Notes: generated from the sequence alone by a model not told the origin. DNA of 64,000 bases from Microbacterium ureisolvens (GCF_015278315.1 NZ_JADIJE010000006.1:1-64000), one strand, 5' to 3'; numbered from the stretch's first letter, positions 19,820 through 28,817 are shown. A program made the numbers and translations.

Positions 19820-21445
19820 TCACTCGGCGACCCAGGGGATCTCGTCGGTGGCATGGAACCCGATGCCCATGCTCGTCCAGAGCGGGCCGAGGGCGCCGAC
19901 GCGCTCGCGGAAGGAGGCCCACGTGCGCAGGTCGCTCGCGCCCGTCGCCGGCGACCAGGCCGCCTCGGCGGCCGCGGCGGCGCGGGGGAAGGCCATGGTT
20001 TCGATGTCGGCGGCGGTGCGGATCGTCTCGGTCCACAGCGGCGCCTCGATGCCGAGGATGCCGGCGTCGTTGACGCCCGGGATCACGGCGGCGGGCTCCC
20101 ACGAGTACGCGCGCTCGACGCTCGTGGGTCCGTTCGCCCACGTGAGACCCGGCTCGGGGGCCGCCGGGCCGCTGCTCGGTTCGGGGTACTTCATGTCGAG
20201 GTAGATGGCGTCGGCGGGGGAGAGGATCAGCTGCCCGCCGTTGTCGACGAACGCGCGTGCCTTCTCGGCCATCCCCTCCTGCGGGGTGCGGTAGCCCCAG
20301 TACTGTCCGATCGTGGTGTCGGCGATGCCAGGAGCGGCACCGGCCTCGTGCCACGCGACCGGCGTCTTGCCGAGGTCGGCGACGATCTCGCTGACACGGG
20401 CGACGAAGAGCGCGAAGTCCTCGTCGCTCGTCGACAGCGACTCGTCGCCGCCGAAGTGGAGGTACGGTCCGGGCGTCATCGCTGCGAGCTCGCCGAACAC
20501 GTCGGCCACGAAGTCGTAGGTCGCCTCCTCGTGCACCTTCAGCGACGAGAAGCCCACGGCCATCCCGTCGTACGGCACGCCGGGGCGGGGCTCCTCACCG
20601 CCGTAGTCGCGGATGATGTCGCGCATGTGGTCGCTGATCGTGGGATCCTCCGCCAGCTCCGGATACGCCAGCCCCACGGCGTGCGTGTGGCCGGGCATGT
20701 CCACCTCGGGCACGACGATCATGTGGCGCGATGCCGCGTACGCGACGATCTCGCGGTACTGGTCCTTCGTGTAGAAGCCGCCCGGGTCGCCGCCGACCGC
20801 GGTCGCCGATGCGCGGGCGGTGAGCTCCGGGCGGGAATCGAGCTGGATGCGCCACCCCTGGTCGTCGGTGAGGTGCAGGTGCAGCGCATTGAGCTTGAGC
20901 GATGCCGCGCGGTCGATGTACCCCTTGACGGTCTCGACCGGGTGGAAGTGCCGCGCGACGTCGAGCATGACGCCTCGGTACGCGAAGCGGGGGCTGTCGT
21001 CGATGGTCACCGCGGGCACCGACCACGCGTCGCCGTCGCGGGTGAGGAGCTGGCCGAGGGTCTGGACCCCGTAGAACAGTCCTGCCGCGTCCGCGCCGGT
21101 GATGACGACGGATGCCTCGTCTACCGTGATCCGGTACGACTCCGGCTCGCCGGTCGCGGCATCGACCCGCAGCTCGATGTCGCCGCTCGCGCCGGTCGCC
21201 GGCGTCAGCCCGGTGCGGGCCTCGATGATCCCGGCGAGGGCGGCCGCCGCATCCGTGTCCCCTGCGAGGCCCGTGGCGGACGAGAGCCGGAACGGCGCAC
21301 CGGACCCGGCCTCGATCGAGGCGGGGGCGGGCACGACGGCGGGAAGCGACACGGTTTCTCCATTCTGTGCGACCGGGGTGCAGCCGGCCAGCACTGCAGC
21401 GGCGAGGACCGCTGCGACGACAGCCCGTCCTCGTCGACGATTCAT
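19820..21445 (-). CDS. Secreted beta-N-acetylhexosaminidase, GH20, lipoprotein
   Basis: 541 residues. The signal peptide ends in the lipobox VLAGC, so the mature enzyme is anchored on the cell surface. After an N-terminal GH20b-type domain comes the catalytic barrel with the Asp334-Glu335 pair in HFGGDES, the acid/base and oxazoline-stabilising residues of GH20. DDSPRFAYRGVMLDVARHFHP and HLTDDQGWRIQLDSRPELT are family signatures. It would release GlcNAc from chitobiose or glycoproteins outside the cell for the ABC importer. It is transcribed with nagA. Confidence 0.94.
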   Translation of the reverse strand: MNRRRGRAVVAAVLAAAVLAGCTPVAQNGETVSLPAVVPAPASIEAGSGAPFRLSSATGLAGDTDAAAALAGIIEARTGLTPATGASGDIELRVDAATGEPESYRITVDEASVVITGADAAGLFYGVQTLGQLLTRDGDAWSVPAVTIDDSPRFAYRGVMLDVARHFHPVETVKGYIDRAASLKLNALHLHLTDDQGWRIQLDSRPELTARASATAVGGDPGGFYTKDQYREIVAYAASRHMIVVPEVDMPGHTHAVGLAYPELAEDPTISDHMRDIIRDYGGEEPRPGVPYDGMAVGFSSLKVHEEATYDFVADVFGELAAMTPGPYLHFGGDESLSTSDEDFALFVARVSEIVADLGKTPVAWHEAGAAPGIADTTIGQYWGYRTPQEGMAEKARAFVDNGGQLILSPADAIYLDMKYPEPSSGPAAPEPGLTWANGPTSVERAYSWEPAAVIPGVNDAGILGIEAPLWTETIRTAADIETMAFPRAAAAAEAAWSPATGASDLRTWASFRERVGALGPLWTSMGIGFHATDEIPWVAE

Positions 21446-21455
21446 GTAAAGAGTC

Positions 21456-21470
21456 CTAACAAAAGGTTAC
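21456..21470. promoter_or_regulatory. Possible ROK-type operator upstream of GH20-nagA
   Basis: TAAC and GTTA face each other across five bases just ahead of the GH20 start. The octamer CTAACAAA here is identical to one at the ROK regulator start (7989-7996), which suggests both units respond to the same regulator. Confidence 0.4.
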
Positions 21471-21502
21471 TGCAGGATATCAGCCGCATGCGACCGGCGC
21501 AC

Positions 21503-21537
21503 CGAGGGGGCGGGCGCCCTCGGCGCCCGCCCCCTCG
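21503..21537 (-). terminator. Strong hairpin after the ScyD-like gene
   Basis: A perfect 16-bp GC-rich stem (21503-21518 with 21522-21537) around a 3-base loop, 5 bases past the stop of the propeller gene. It insulates that gene from GH20-nagA downstream. Confidence 0.88.
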
Positions 21538-21542
21538 ACGGG

Positions 21543-22682
21543 TCAGAACCGGAACAGCACGACGTCGCCTGTGGGCGGCGGCGGCGGATCCTCAGGATTC
21601 GGGCTGAACGCCGGCACGGCGTCGACCGTCGCGTAGATGCCGACCGGCGACCATTCGACGGCGGCGGGCGCCACAGCCTCACGGAACAGCGTCGCCGACG
21701 ACTGTCCCTTCTTGATGAGCGAGATGCGGTCGCCCATGAGCTCGGCGACGTATATGTCGCCACGCGGCGACAGTGCGATGTCCGTCGGCGAAGCAAGGCC
21801 GGTCGCGACCGTCACCACCCTGCCGGTGAGCAGGTTGACCTTGATCACCGAGCCGCGTGCGCCGGCGGCCGGCGTCTCTGGTCCACCCGGCAGGAGGGAG
21901 GCGTAGATCCAACCGTCGGCCCCGAGTTCGACATCCGTCGGCACGGCCTCCCACGCGTAGGTGTGACCGACCACGCACGCCGGAAGACCGAGCTCGACGG
22001 CCCAGTCGCCCACCACCGACGGCTGCGGGGGCAGGGTCGCGAGTGTGCGCACCTTTCCTCGGAAGTCGACGGTGAGGATCGCGTTCGCACCGGCATCGGC
22101 CACGACCGTTCCCACCGGGGTGCCGATGGTGGCGTAGGGGTGCGAGTACACCTCGCCCGTGTACGCGCCGCCGTTGTCGGCACCCGGCAAGAACGGCGGC
22201 AGCTGCGCCGCGCAGTCGGCGGGCAGATCGCTGAAGCCGTACTGCTGAGCGCCGTCCGGGTTGCTCGTCGCCTCATGACGTCCGAGGTCGGCGAGGTCGC
22301 TGACGTTCCCCCGTCGATCGATCTTCTTCAGCAGCGAGCCGTCGGCGGTCGTCTCGGCGAAGTACACACTGCCGAGGAAGTTCGACACCGCCCCCACCTC
22401 GTTGCCCGGAGTCGCCGTCGTGTAGGGCGTCGTGAAGCTGCCGTCGCGAGCGATGCGGTTGAGGGTGCCGCTGAAGTTGTCGGTGACGTAGACGCTGCCG
22501 TCGATCTCAAGTCCGAGCTTCAGTGGGCTGAACAGATCCTCGTGGAGCACTTCGGGGTCCGGCGGGGCCGCAGCGGATGCTGCCGTGCCGGAAAGAGAGA
22601 GGGATGCCGCGAGGACGGCGGCTGGGAGCAGGATGATCGATCTCGGAATCGATCGGCTGGGTGACATGAGTGGACGCTTCAT
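21543..22682 (-). CDS. Secreted ScyD/ScyE-family beta-propeller protein
   Basis: 379 residues with a Sec signal peptide ending near ASAAA. The body is a six-bladed-propeller-like series: GSVYVTDNFSGTLNRIARDG, GSVYFAETTADGSLLKKIDRRG, DGWIYASLLPGG and GDIYVAELMGDRISLI recur at blade spacing. This is the ScyD/ScyE family of exported proteins, named after cyanobacterial scytonemin genes but widespread in actinobacteria without them. Its role here is unknown. The start at MKRPLMSPSRS has an AGAAGGAAG site; an upstream in-frame methionine is rejected because the added codons lack a signal-like profile. Confidence 0.85.
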   Translation of the reverse strand: MKRPLMSPSRSIPRSIILLPAAVLAASLSLSGTAASAAAPPDPEVLHEDLFSPLKLGLEIDGSVYVTDNFSGTLNRIARDGSFTTPYTTATPGNEVGAVSNFLGSVYFAETTADGSLLKKIDRRGNVSDLADLGRHEATSNPDGAQQYGFSDLPADCAAQLPPFLPGADNGGAYTGEVYSHPYATIGTPVGTVVADAGANAILTVDFRGKVRTLATLPPQPSVVGDWAVELGLPACVVGHTYAWEAVPTDVELGADGWIYASLLPGGPETPAAGARGSVIKVNLLTGRVVTVATGLASPTDIALSPRGDIYVAELMGDRISLIKKGQSSATLFREAVAPAAVEWSPVGIYATVDAVPAFSPNPEDPPPPPTGDVVLFRF

Positions 22683-22804
22683 GAACTTCCTTCTGTCGGG
22701 CGCGGACGCGCTGAGGGGCGGCGTGTGCCGTCCTGACGGCAGAGTGCCCCCATCTGCCTCGGGATACATCGGGGGCAGCACCGAAATGTTCGTCCGCTAT
22801 GCTC

Positions 22805-22881
22805 GGGATGTCGCGACTGGCGTTGAGGTGGGGAACCACCGGGGAGCGACCGACTACGGCATTCGACCGCACGCCTGGGCC
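22805..22881 (+). ncRNA. ZTP riboswitch (pfl motif) ahead of glyA
   Basis: The core pfl features are present in order: GACTGGCG (22815-22822), a GTGG...ACCAC hairpin (about 22828-22839), GGGGAGC right after it, and the 3' element CCGCACGCCTGGGC (22867-22880). This aptamer senses ZTP/ZMP, signals of 10-formyl-THF shortage, and is well known upstream of glyA and folD. It lies 45 bases before the glyA start. No clear intrinsic terminator follows, so control of translation or of a weak terminator is likely. Confidence 0.88.
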
Positions 22882-22925
22882 GATGTGGGACACCCCTATC
22901 TGGAAGCCGTGAGTCAGGAGATCGC

Positions 22926-24200
22926 ATGACCGATCAGTTCTTCAACGCCCCTCTCGCCGAGGTCGACCCCGAGATCGCCCAGGTGCTCGACCGCGAGCTC
23001 GACCGCCAGCGCGGCTACCTCGAGATGATCGCCTCCGAGAACTTCGTCCCCGTCTCGGTGCTGCAGTCGCAGGGGTCTGTGCTGACCAACAAGTATGCCG
23101 AGGGCTACCCGGGCCGCCGCTACTACGGCGGCTGCGAAGAGGTGGACGTCGCCGAGGAGCTCGCCATCGAGCGCGCGAAGGCGCTGTTCGGCGCCGAGTT
23201 CGCCAACGTGCAGCCGCACTCCGGCGCGACGGCCAACGCTGCCGTGCTGCACGCCATCGCGCGCCCGGGCGACACGCTGCTCGGCCTCTCGCTCGACCAG
23301 GGCGGCCACCTCACGCACGGGATGAAGATCAACTTCTCGGGCCGGCTCTACAACATCGTCGCGTACGGCGTCGACCCCGAGACCTCGACGATCGACATGG
23401 ACGAGGTGCGCCGCCTCGCCGTCGAGCACCAGCCCAAGGTGATTATCGCCGGCTGGTCGGCCTACCCCCGCCAGCTCGACTTCGCGGCCTTCCGCGCGAT
23501 CGCCGACGAGGTCGGCGCCACCCTCTGGGTCGACATGGCCCACTTCGCCGGCCTCGTGGCGGCGGGCCTGCACCCGAACCCGGTGCCGCACGCCCACGTC
23601 GTCTCATCGACCGTGCACAAGACCATCGGCGGCCCCCGCTCGGGCTTCATCCTCACCAACGACGCCGACATCGCCAAGAAGATCAACACCGCCGTCTTCC
23701 CGGGTCAGCAGGGCGGTCCGCTCATGCACGTGATCGCGGCGAAGGCCACCGCGTTCAAGCTCGCCAAGACGCCGGAGTTCAAGGAGCGCCAGGAGCGCGT
23801 CCTGCGCGGCGCGCACATCATCGCCGAGCGGCTGTCGCAGCAGGACGTCAAGGACGCCGGCATCGCGGTGCGCTCGGGGGGCACCGACGTGCACCTCGTG
23901 CTCGTGGATCTTCGCAACGCCGAGATCGACGGCAAGCAGGCCGAGGACCTGCTGCACGAGATCCACATCACCGTGAACCGCAACGCGGTGCCCAACGACC
24001 CGCGCCCGCCGATGGTGACCTCGGGTCTGCGCATCGGCACGCCGGCGCTCGCGACGCGCGGCTTCGGCGACGCCGAGTTCACCGAGGTCGCCGACGTCAT
24101 CGCGCTCGCGCTGCTGCCGAACGCCGACGTCGAGGCGCTGCGCGCGCGGGTCGCGGCCCTCACCGCCGCGTTCCCGCTGTACCCGGACTTCCGCCACTGA
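22926..24200 (+). CDS. glyA: Serine hydroxymethyltransferase
   Basis: 424 residues, standard length. It interconverts serine and glycine while charging tetrahydrofolate with a one-carbon unit, in the cytoplasm with PLP. The PLP lysine is Lys232 in [38 protein letters not shown] and the C-terminal [12 protein letters not shown] are family hallmarks. AGGAG lies 6 bases before the ATG. A ZTP riboswitch precedes it and folD follows in the same direction, so both folate enzymes respond to the same one-carbon demand. Confidence 0.97.
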   Translation: MTDQFFNAPLAEVDPEIAQVLDRELDRQRGYLEMIASENFVPVSVLQSQGSVLTNKYAEGYPGRRYYGGCEEVDVAEELAIERAKALFGAEFANVQPHSGATANAAVLHAIARPGDTLLGLSLDQGGHLTHGMKINFSGRLYNIVAYGVDPETSTIDMDEVRRLAVEHQPKVIIAGWSAYPRQLDFAAFRAIADEVGATLWVDMAHFAGLVAAGLHPNPVPHAHVVSSTVHKTIGGPRSGFILTNDADIAKKINTAVFPGQQGGPLMHVIAAKATAFKLAKTPEFKERQERVLRGAHIIAERLSQQDVKDAGIAVRSGGTDVHLVLVDLRNAEIDGKQAEDLLHEIHITVNRNAVPNDPRPPMVTSGLRIGTPALATRGFGDAEFTEVADVIALALLPNADVEALRARVAALTAAFPLYPDFRH

Positions 24201-24250
24201 GCGGAAGCGCCGCCCCTCTGGGCGGCGCCCTCTGATACCACTGTCGAGAC

Positions 24251-24286
24251 CGGATGCCGCGCCCGCGCGTCGGGCCGCGGCATCCG
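24251..24286 (+). terminator. Hairpin built from CGGATGCCGCG, after glyA
   Basis: Eleven-bp perfect stem (24251-24261 with 24276-24286) and a 14-base loop, 50 bases past the glyA stop. The same GGATGCC/GGCATCC words form other hairpins in this window. Confidence 0.7.
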
Positions 24287-24308
24287 TCCCCCCCTCCAGC
24301 TGGATCGC

Positions 24309-24375
24309 CGAGAGTACAGCTGACGGACGAGAGGGTGGGTGGTTCCCTCCCTTTCGTCCACCAGCTGTACTCTCG
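24309..24375. repeat. Two-tier interrupted inverted repeat (B) between glyA and folD
   Basis: Outer arms of 14 bases match perfectly (24309-24322, 24362-24375; CGAGAGTACAGCTG and complement). Inner arms GGACGAGAGGG and CCCTTTCGTCC (24349-24359) pair at 10 of 11 positions. The gap 24201-24482 otherwise holds only the glyA hairpin; no ZTP aptamer is visible before folD. Confidence 0.7.
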
Positions 24376-24482
24376 CCGGGCGGGCCGAGGGACGAACCGG
24401 CCCGGCGGCCCGACGGTCGAGGGGCCGGCGGTCCCGGCGGGTGGACGCCACACGAGCGCACGATGATACGAGGAGACGCAGG

Positions 24483-25364
24483 ATGACCGCACAGAAGCTG
24501 GACGGACGCGCCGCGGCCGCCGAGATCAAGGACGAGCTGCGTGAGCGCGTCGCCGCGCTCAAGGAGAAGGGGGTCACGCCGGGCATCGCCACCGTGCTCG
24601 TCGGCGCCGACCCCGCGTCGCAGCTGTACGTGGGGATGAAGCATCGTGAGTCCCAGTCGATCGGGATGAACTCGATCCAGCGGGAGCTGCCCGCCGACGC
24701 GACCCAAGAAGACGTCGAGGCGCTGATCGACGAGCTCAACGCCGACCCGGAGTGCCACGGGTACATCGTGCAGCTGCCGCTGCCCAAGCACCTCGACACC
24801 GACGCGATCCTGGAGCGGATCGATCCCGCGAAGGACGCGGACGGCCTGCACCCGACCAACCTCGGGCGCCTCGTGCTCAACGTCAACGCCCCCATCACGA
24901 CGCCGCTGCCGTGCACGCCGCGCGGGGTCATCGAGCTGCTCCTGCGCAACGACTTCGACCTGAAGGGCAAGGACGTCGTGGTCGTCGGCCGCGGCGTGAC
25001 GATCGGCCGCTCGATCGGCCTGATCCTCACGCGCCGCGAGATCAACGCGACGGTCACGCTCACCCACACCGGCACGACCGACCTCTCGCACCACCTGCGG
25101 CAGGCCGACGTGATCGTCGCGGCGGCCGGCGTCAAGCACATCGTGCGCGCCGAGGACGTCAAGCCCGGCGCCGCCGTGCTCGATGTCGGCGTCACGCGCG
25201 AGGAGGACCCCGACTCCGGCAAGTCGAAGGTGTTCGGCGACGTCCACCCCGACGTCGCCGAGGTCGCCGGCTACCTCTCGCCCAACCCGGGCGGAGTGGG
25301 TCCGATGACGGTCGCTCTGCTCATGACGAACGTGGTCGAGGCCGCCGAGCGGTCGCTGGACTGA
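24483..25364 (+). CDS. folD: Bifunctional methylene-THF dehydrogenase / methenyl-THF cyclohydrolase
   Basis: 293 residues, normal length. It oxidises 5,10-methylene-THF with NADP and hydrolyses the product to 10-formyl-THF. The lysine of [10 protein letters not shown] is the family's catalytic Lys, [13 protein letters not shown] and [14 protein letters not shown] are signatures, and [17 protein letters not shown] is the cofactor-binding loop. The start at ATG 24483 is preferred over the open upstream frame because GAGGAG lies before it and the upstream part crosses the palindrome region. The stop is 7 bases from the convergent oxidoreductase gene. Confidence 0.96.
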   Translation: MTAQKLDGRAAAAEIKDELRERVAALKEKGVTPGIATVLVGADPASQLYVGMKHRESQSIGMNSIQRELPADATQEDVEALIDELNADPECHGYIVQLPLPKHLDTDAILERIDPAKDADGLHPTNLGRLVLNVNAPITTPLPCTPRGVIELLLRNDFDLKGKDVVVVGRGVTIGRSIGLILTRREINATVTLTHTGTTDLSHHLRQADVIVAAAGVKHIVRAEDVKPGAAVLDVGVTREEDPDSGKSKVFGDVHPDVAEVAGYLSPNPGGVGPMTVALLMTNVVEAAERSLD

Positions 25365-25371
25365 CCCGGCC

Positions 25372-26019
25372 TCACGCGGGGACGAGCGCGTCGCGCGTAC
25401 GCGGCACGACGGCCGCGGCATCCGTCGCTCCGAAGGAGGCCATGCCGCCGACCCAGCGCTCGCGGTCGGCTTCGCTGCGGTGCCGCACCTCGGCCAGCCG
25501 CGTGACGCCGCGGACCCTGATCCCGCAGTATTCGAGTGTCGCCCGGCGCAGCGACCGGATGGGGGCGTCGCGGTAGACCCACGCGTTCCAGAACGCGGGC
25601 GAGTCCATCGTCATGACGATGCGGGCGCTGCGACCCGTGAGCAGCCTGTCCCACAGCCGGCCGGTCGGGCGGTAGCGGAAGGCGAAGCCCGAGACGAACA
25701 CGCGGTCGATCCAGGCCTTCAGGACCGCGGGGTACGACCCCCACCACTGCGGGAAGAAGAACGCCAGGTGATCGGCCCAGTCGACGTCGGCGATGGAGGC
25801 CGCCACCTCGGGCGTGAGCGGCGCGTCCGAATCCGTGCGCGGCAGACGGACCTCGTCGCGCCGGGACGGATGCCCCGGCACAGGGTCGGCCGCGAGGTCG
25901 ATGACCCGCACCTCGGCGCCGCCGGCACGGGCGGCTTCGGCGTAGGCGCGGGCGAGGGCATGGTTGAGGCTGCCGCCGAGCGGGGTGCCGATGACGACGA
26001 GGATGCGGGGAGCGTTCAT
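25372..26019 (-). CDS. NAD(P)H dehydrogenase-like flavodoxin-fold oxidoreductase
   Basis: 215 residues of the NQO1/MdaB/KefF-type flavodoxin-like family. ILVVIGTPLGGSLNHALA binds the FMN or FAD phosphate, and FFFPQWWGSYPAVLKAWIDRVF is the diagnostic central motif. It probably reduces quinones or other electrophiles. Its start overlaps the stop of the MarR gene by 4 bases, so the pair forms a classic stress-sensing unit: regulator plus the detoxifying reductase it controls. Confidence 0.85.
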   Translation of the reverse strand: MNAPRILVVIGTPLGGSLNHALARAYAEAARAGGAEVRVIDLAADPVPGHPSRRDEVRLPRTDSDAPLTPEVAASIADVDWADHLAFFFPQWWGSYPAVLKAWIDRVFVSGFAFRYRPTGRLWDRLLTGRSARIVMTMDSPAFWNAWVYRDAPIRSLRRATLEYCGIRVRGVTRLAEVRHRSEADRERWVGGMASFGATDAAAVVPRTRDALVPA

Positions 26020-26489
26020 GCGGGGATCTCCTGAAGCGGTGCGCCGCCCGGAGCGGCCAGGCGGGGGATGAGGGCGGTGAGCGCGACGAGCTGAGCGTTC
26101 AGGCGCGGCGCGTCGATGGGGTCGTCGGCCAGCGAGGGGTGGGCGAGCATGGCGGCGAACGCGCCCTCGAGCACCGCGCCCGCGTCCCGGACGAGCGCCG
26201 CCCCCTTCGGGCTGAGGGTCAGCAGGATGCTGCGTCCGGCGCCCGGGGGCGAGTCCGCGGCGATCCAGCCGTCGGCGACGAGGGCGGGCACGCGCTTGCT
26301 CACGGCCGCCTTGGTGACGCCCAGGCAGTGGGCGAGCGTCGTCATGTCGGCCGGTGCGGCGTCGGCGAGCACCGCGAGGAACTGGAAGTGGTTGAAGCTC
26401 ACGCCGTACTGCGCACGCAAGGCGGCGTCGGCGTAGGCGTCGAGCTCGGCGACGAGCTCGTGGAGGGTGAAGGTCAGCCGGTCGGACAC
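26016..26489 (-). CDS. MarR family transcriptional regulator
   Basis: 157 residues with the winged helix at about 40-100 (MTTLAHCLGVTKAAVSKRVPALVADGWI and the wing GRSILLTLSPKG). MarR dimers usually release DNA on binding aromatic or oxidising ligands. It begins with GTG at 26489, which lies inside a perfect 14-bp inverted repeat, consistent with autorepression. It is the first gene of a two-gene unit with the flavodoxin-fold reductase. Confidence 0.88.
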   Translation of the reverse strand: MSDRLTFTLHELVAELDAYADAALRAQYGVSFNHFQFLAVLADAAPADMTTLAHCLGVTKAAVSKRVPALVADGWIAADSPPGAGRSILLTLSPKGAALVRDAGAVLEGAFAAMLAHPSLADDPIDAPRLNAQLVALTALIPRLAAPGGAPLQEIPA

Positions 26490-26522
26490 ACTCTGAGTAA
26501 ACCAGTTGACTCAGAGTGTGTC
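26485..26522. promoter_or_regulatory. Perfect 14-bp inverted repeat over the marR start (operator)
   Basis: Arms 26485-26498 and 26509-26522 match at all 14 positions with a 10-base spacer. The left arm covers the GTG start of the MarR gene. The octamer GTTGACTC occurs at the right arm and again 20 bases further on. This is a likely MarR binding site. Confidence 0.75.
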
Positions 26523-26578
26523 AACAAGTTGACTCGGTCCGACGTGTGGCGATGGAGGACGGATGCCGGCGCCCGGCG

Positions 26579-27766
26579 TCAGCGAGATGCCTGGCGTGCT
26601 TCGGCGGCCGCGAGGGCGGCCCGCGCCCCGTCCGTCGGGGCGATGGCGACGAGGCCGCGGTGGAGCTTCACGAGCGCCTCCACATCGATCTCGCCGGTGC
26701 GAGCTCGGTCGCAGTGCACGGCCTGGATCGCCGCCTCGAGCTGGAACCGCCCGAGCGGTCGCCCGAGGTCGGATGCCCGGCGCAGCAGCGCGGCGCCCTC
26801 GGCGATCAGCGCCCGGTCCCACAGCCGCGTGTCCTGTTCGTCCAGGGGCGGCCATGGCTGCGAGGTTCGGGCCGGCGCGCGCGACTGGGCGTAGGTGAGG
26901 AGGGCGGCCAGGCCCCACGCCTCGGGCTCGTCGTCGAGCAGCGTCGCCGTCAGCACGGCGAGCCACCGCGCCTCGTCGGCGAGAGATTCCCGGGGCTCAT
27001 CGCCCTGGTCGAGCCAGCCGATCGCGTACGCGCCGTAGATCGCCTCGAGCACAGCCGGGAGGCGCGCGGGCATGTCGGAGCGCATGGGGATGCGGAACGG
27101 GATGCCGGCATCGCGGATGCGGCGCTTGGCCCGCACCAGACGCTGGGCCATCGCGGCGGCCTCGACGCCGAAGGCGCGGGCGATCGCGGCCGCGTCGAAC
27201 CCGAGCACCGTCTGCAGCATGAGCGGGGTGCGGATGCCGGGGTCGATCGCCGGATGCGCACAGGCGAACAGCAGCTCGAGGCGCCGGTCGGGGATCATCT
27301 CGGCGTGCTCGAGCGCCGTCAGCGCGTCGAGGGCGCGGTCGTCGGCGCGCGCAGTCGCGAGCTCTTCGTCCAGCGGCACACCGGTGCGATGCGCCGCCGA
27401 GCGCAGTGCATCGCGCAGTCGATTGCGGGCCACGGTGACCAGCCATCCTTCGGGGTTGGCGGGGATTCCGGCATCCGGCCACGTGCGCAGCGCCGCCTCG
27501 AACGCATCGGCGAGGGCGTCCTCGGCCAGCGTGACGTCGGGGCCGACGCGCCCGGCCGATCCGCCCGACCCTGCCGGTCGGGCCGGTGCGGGCAGCGTCG
27601 AGGCGGCGATGACGGACAGGATGCGGCCGTACGAGGCCCGCGCGGTGCGCTCGGCGACCGCGCGGGCGTCGTCCGAGCCCCCGCGCCCGGAGTCTCCGTG
27701 CCGCGCGTCTCCGTGGTCTTCGTGCCGCGCGTCGGCGTGCGGAAGGGGCGCGGGGTCGTTCGGCAT
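26579..27766 (-). CDS. ECF42-type RNA polymerase sigma factor
   Basis: 395 residues. The sigma domains lie at about 75-235 (NPEGWLVTVARNRLRDALR in region 2; TPLMLQTVLGFDAAAIARAFGV in region 4) and a TPR-like C-terminal domain follows (AIYGAYAIGWLDQGD, EAWGLAALLTYAQSR, RFQLEAAIQAVH). This layout, together with a DGPF/YciI gene next door, is typical of the ECF42 group, which has no membrane anti-sigma factor and depends on its C-terminal extension. The start overlaps the YciI stop (ATGA). The first 50 residues are His/Asp-rich and unusual. Confidence 0.87.
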   Translation of the reverse strand: MPNDPAPLPHADARHEDHGDARHGDSGRGGSDDARAVAERTARASYGRILSVIAASTLPAPARPAGSGGSAGRVGPDVTLAEDALADAFEAALRTWPDAGIPANPEGWLVTVARNRLRDALRSAAHRTGVPLDEELATARADDRALDALTALEHAEMIPDRRLELLFACAHPAIDPGIRTPLMLQTVLGFDAAAIARAFGVEAAAMAQRLVRAKRRIRDAGIPFRIPMRSDMPARLPAVLEAIYGAYAIGWLDQGDEPRESLADEARWLAVLTATLLDDEPEAWGLAALLTYAQSRAPARTSQPWPPLDEQDTRLWDRALIAEGAALLRRASDLGRPLGRFQLEAAIQAVHCDRARTGEIDVEALVKLHRGLVAIAPTDGARAALAAAEARQASR

Positions 27767-28146
27767 CAGCTTTCGAACGGGGTCCAGGCGCCGTGCTCGT
27801 ACCGGGTTGCGCTCGGGCGCACCTCGACGGCGCCCCAGCCGACGGAGGGCGCCCTGCCGGCCCAGGCGATGGCGGCGTCGAGGTCGGCGACGTCGATCAC
27901 GAAGGTGCCGCCGAGCTGCTCCTTCGTGTCGGCGAACGGCCCGTCCTGCACACGGAGGCCGTCTTCACCCGCGGTGACGGTGGTGGTCACCGTGGACTGC
28001 TGCAGGACCTCTGCCGAGACCAGCACGCCGGCGGCGTCGAGCGCGGCCGCGTACTCGTCGAACTCGCGCATGCCCTCCGCCCAGGCGTCGGGGCCCATGT
28101 CGTCGGAGGTCATCTCGGGATAGTGGAGGAGGAGTGCGTATCGCAT
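27766..28146 (-). CDS. YciI / DGPF domain protein
   Basis: 126 residues containing the family motif DGPF in LRVQDGPFADTKEQLGG and the start MRYALLLHYPE. DGPF proteins accompany ECF42 sigma factors in many actinobacteria; their biochemical role is not known. The stop overlaps the sigma start by 4 bases. The start is fixed by homology-like spacing to MRYALL; the long open frame further upstream belongs to the antisense of the membrane gene. Confidence 0.88.
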   Translation of the reverse strand: MRYALLLHYPEMTSDDMGPDAWAEGMREFDEYAAALDAAGVLVSAEVLQQSTVTTTVTAGEDGLRVQDGPFADTKEQLGGTFVIDVADLDAAIAWAGRAPSVGWGAVEVRPSATRYEHGAWTPFES

Positions 28147-28220
28147 GGCGTCGTCCTTTCTGAGGGATCGTGACACCCGTATGACGAACGTCGCCCGCCC
28201 GGATCGACAGGTCCGCGGAA

Positions 28221-28817
28221 TCAGCCCTTGCCGAGCTCGTCGAGCATGCGACGCTGTTCGTCGGTGAGCCCGTCGTTCAGCTCGCGCCGGCCCGCCGCGC
28301 TCGCCGCGCTGCCGCCAGGGTAGGTGTCGCGGGGGCCTGCGGCGGGCGGAACCGCCGGGGCCGCGGCATCCGTCGGCGTCTTCGAGCCGGTCGCGCGGTC
28401 GTAGAGTGCGCCGGCGTGGTGCTCGACCCGGTCGTCGATGGCGGCGTAGATCGCCCAGCCGATGAGCAGGATGACGGGCGGCAGCACGTAGCCCCAGAAC
28501 GCGCCGAAGATGCCGCCGCCGATCGACACCCCGGTGAACAGCACGGTCGCGATCCACACGATGAAGGCGACGGCGAAGGCGAGGAGGAACTCCACGACCT
28601 TCTCTCCGGCCTTGGTGCGCTGATGCGCCGACTTGGCCGCCATCCCGCGGAACCACTTCTCGACGAGCGGCTTGATCCAGATGACCAGCGCCGTCATCAC
28701 GATGCCGGCCCACAGCGCCGCCCAGCCGACGCGGGCCGGGGTGAGCCAGCCGACGACCAGCAGCACGACGATGTTGAACACGAGCAGCGACGCGAACCGC
28801 ACGACCCACTTCTTCAT
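28221..28817 (-). CDS. Four-helix membrane protein with charged tail, function unknown
   Basis: 198 residues. Four hydrophobic helices lie at about 4-26, 32-54, 75-98 and 101-123. The C-terminal 75 residues are polar and end in the helix DGLTDEQRRMLDELGKG. I do not recognise the family. The start MKKWVVRFA gives a conventional N-in first helix. It follows the transglutaminase gene and precedes the YciI-sigma pair on the same strand, but spacing does not prove an operon. Confidence 0.7.
   Translation of the reverse strand: MKKWVVRFASLLVFNIVVLLVVGWLTPARVGWAALWAGIVMTALVIWIKPLVEKWFRGMAAKSAHQRTKAGEKVVEFLLAFAVAFIVWIATVLFTGVSIGGGIFGAFWGYVLPPVILLIGWAIYAAIDDRVEHHAGALYDRATGSKTPTDAAAPAVPPAAGPRDTYPGGSAASAAGRRELNDGLTDEQRRMLDELGKG

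Noticed and set aside
25365..25371. Terminator between folD and the convergent reductase gene
   Set aside because: Only 7 bases separate the stops and no hairpin fits; none annotated.
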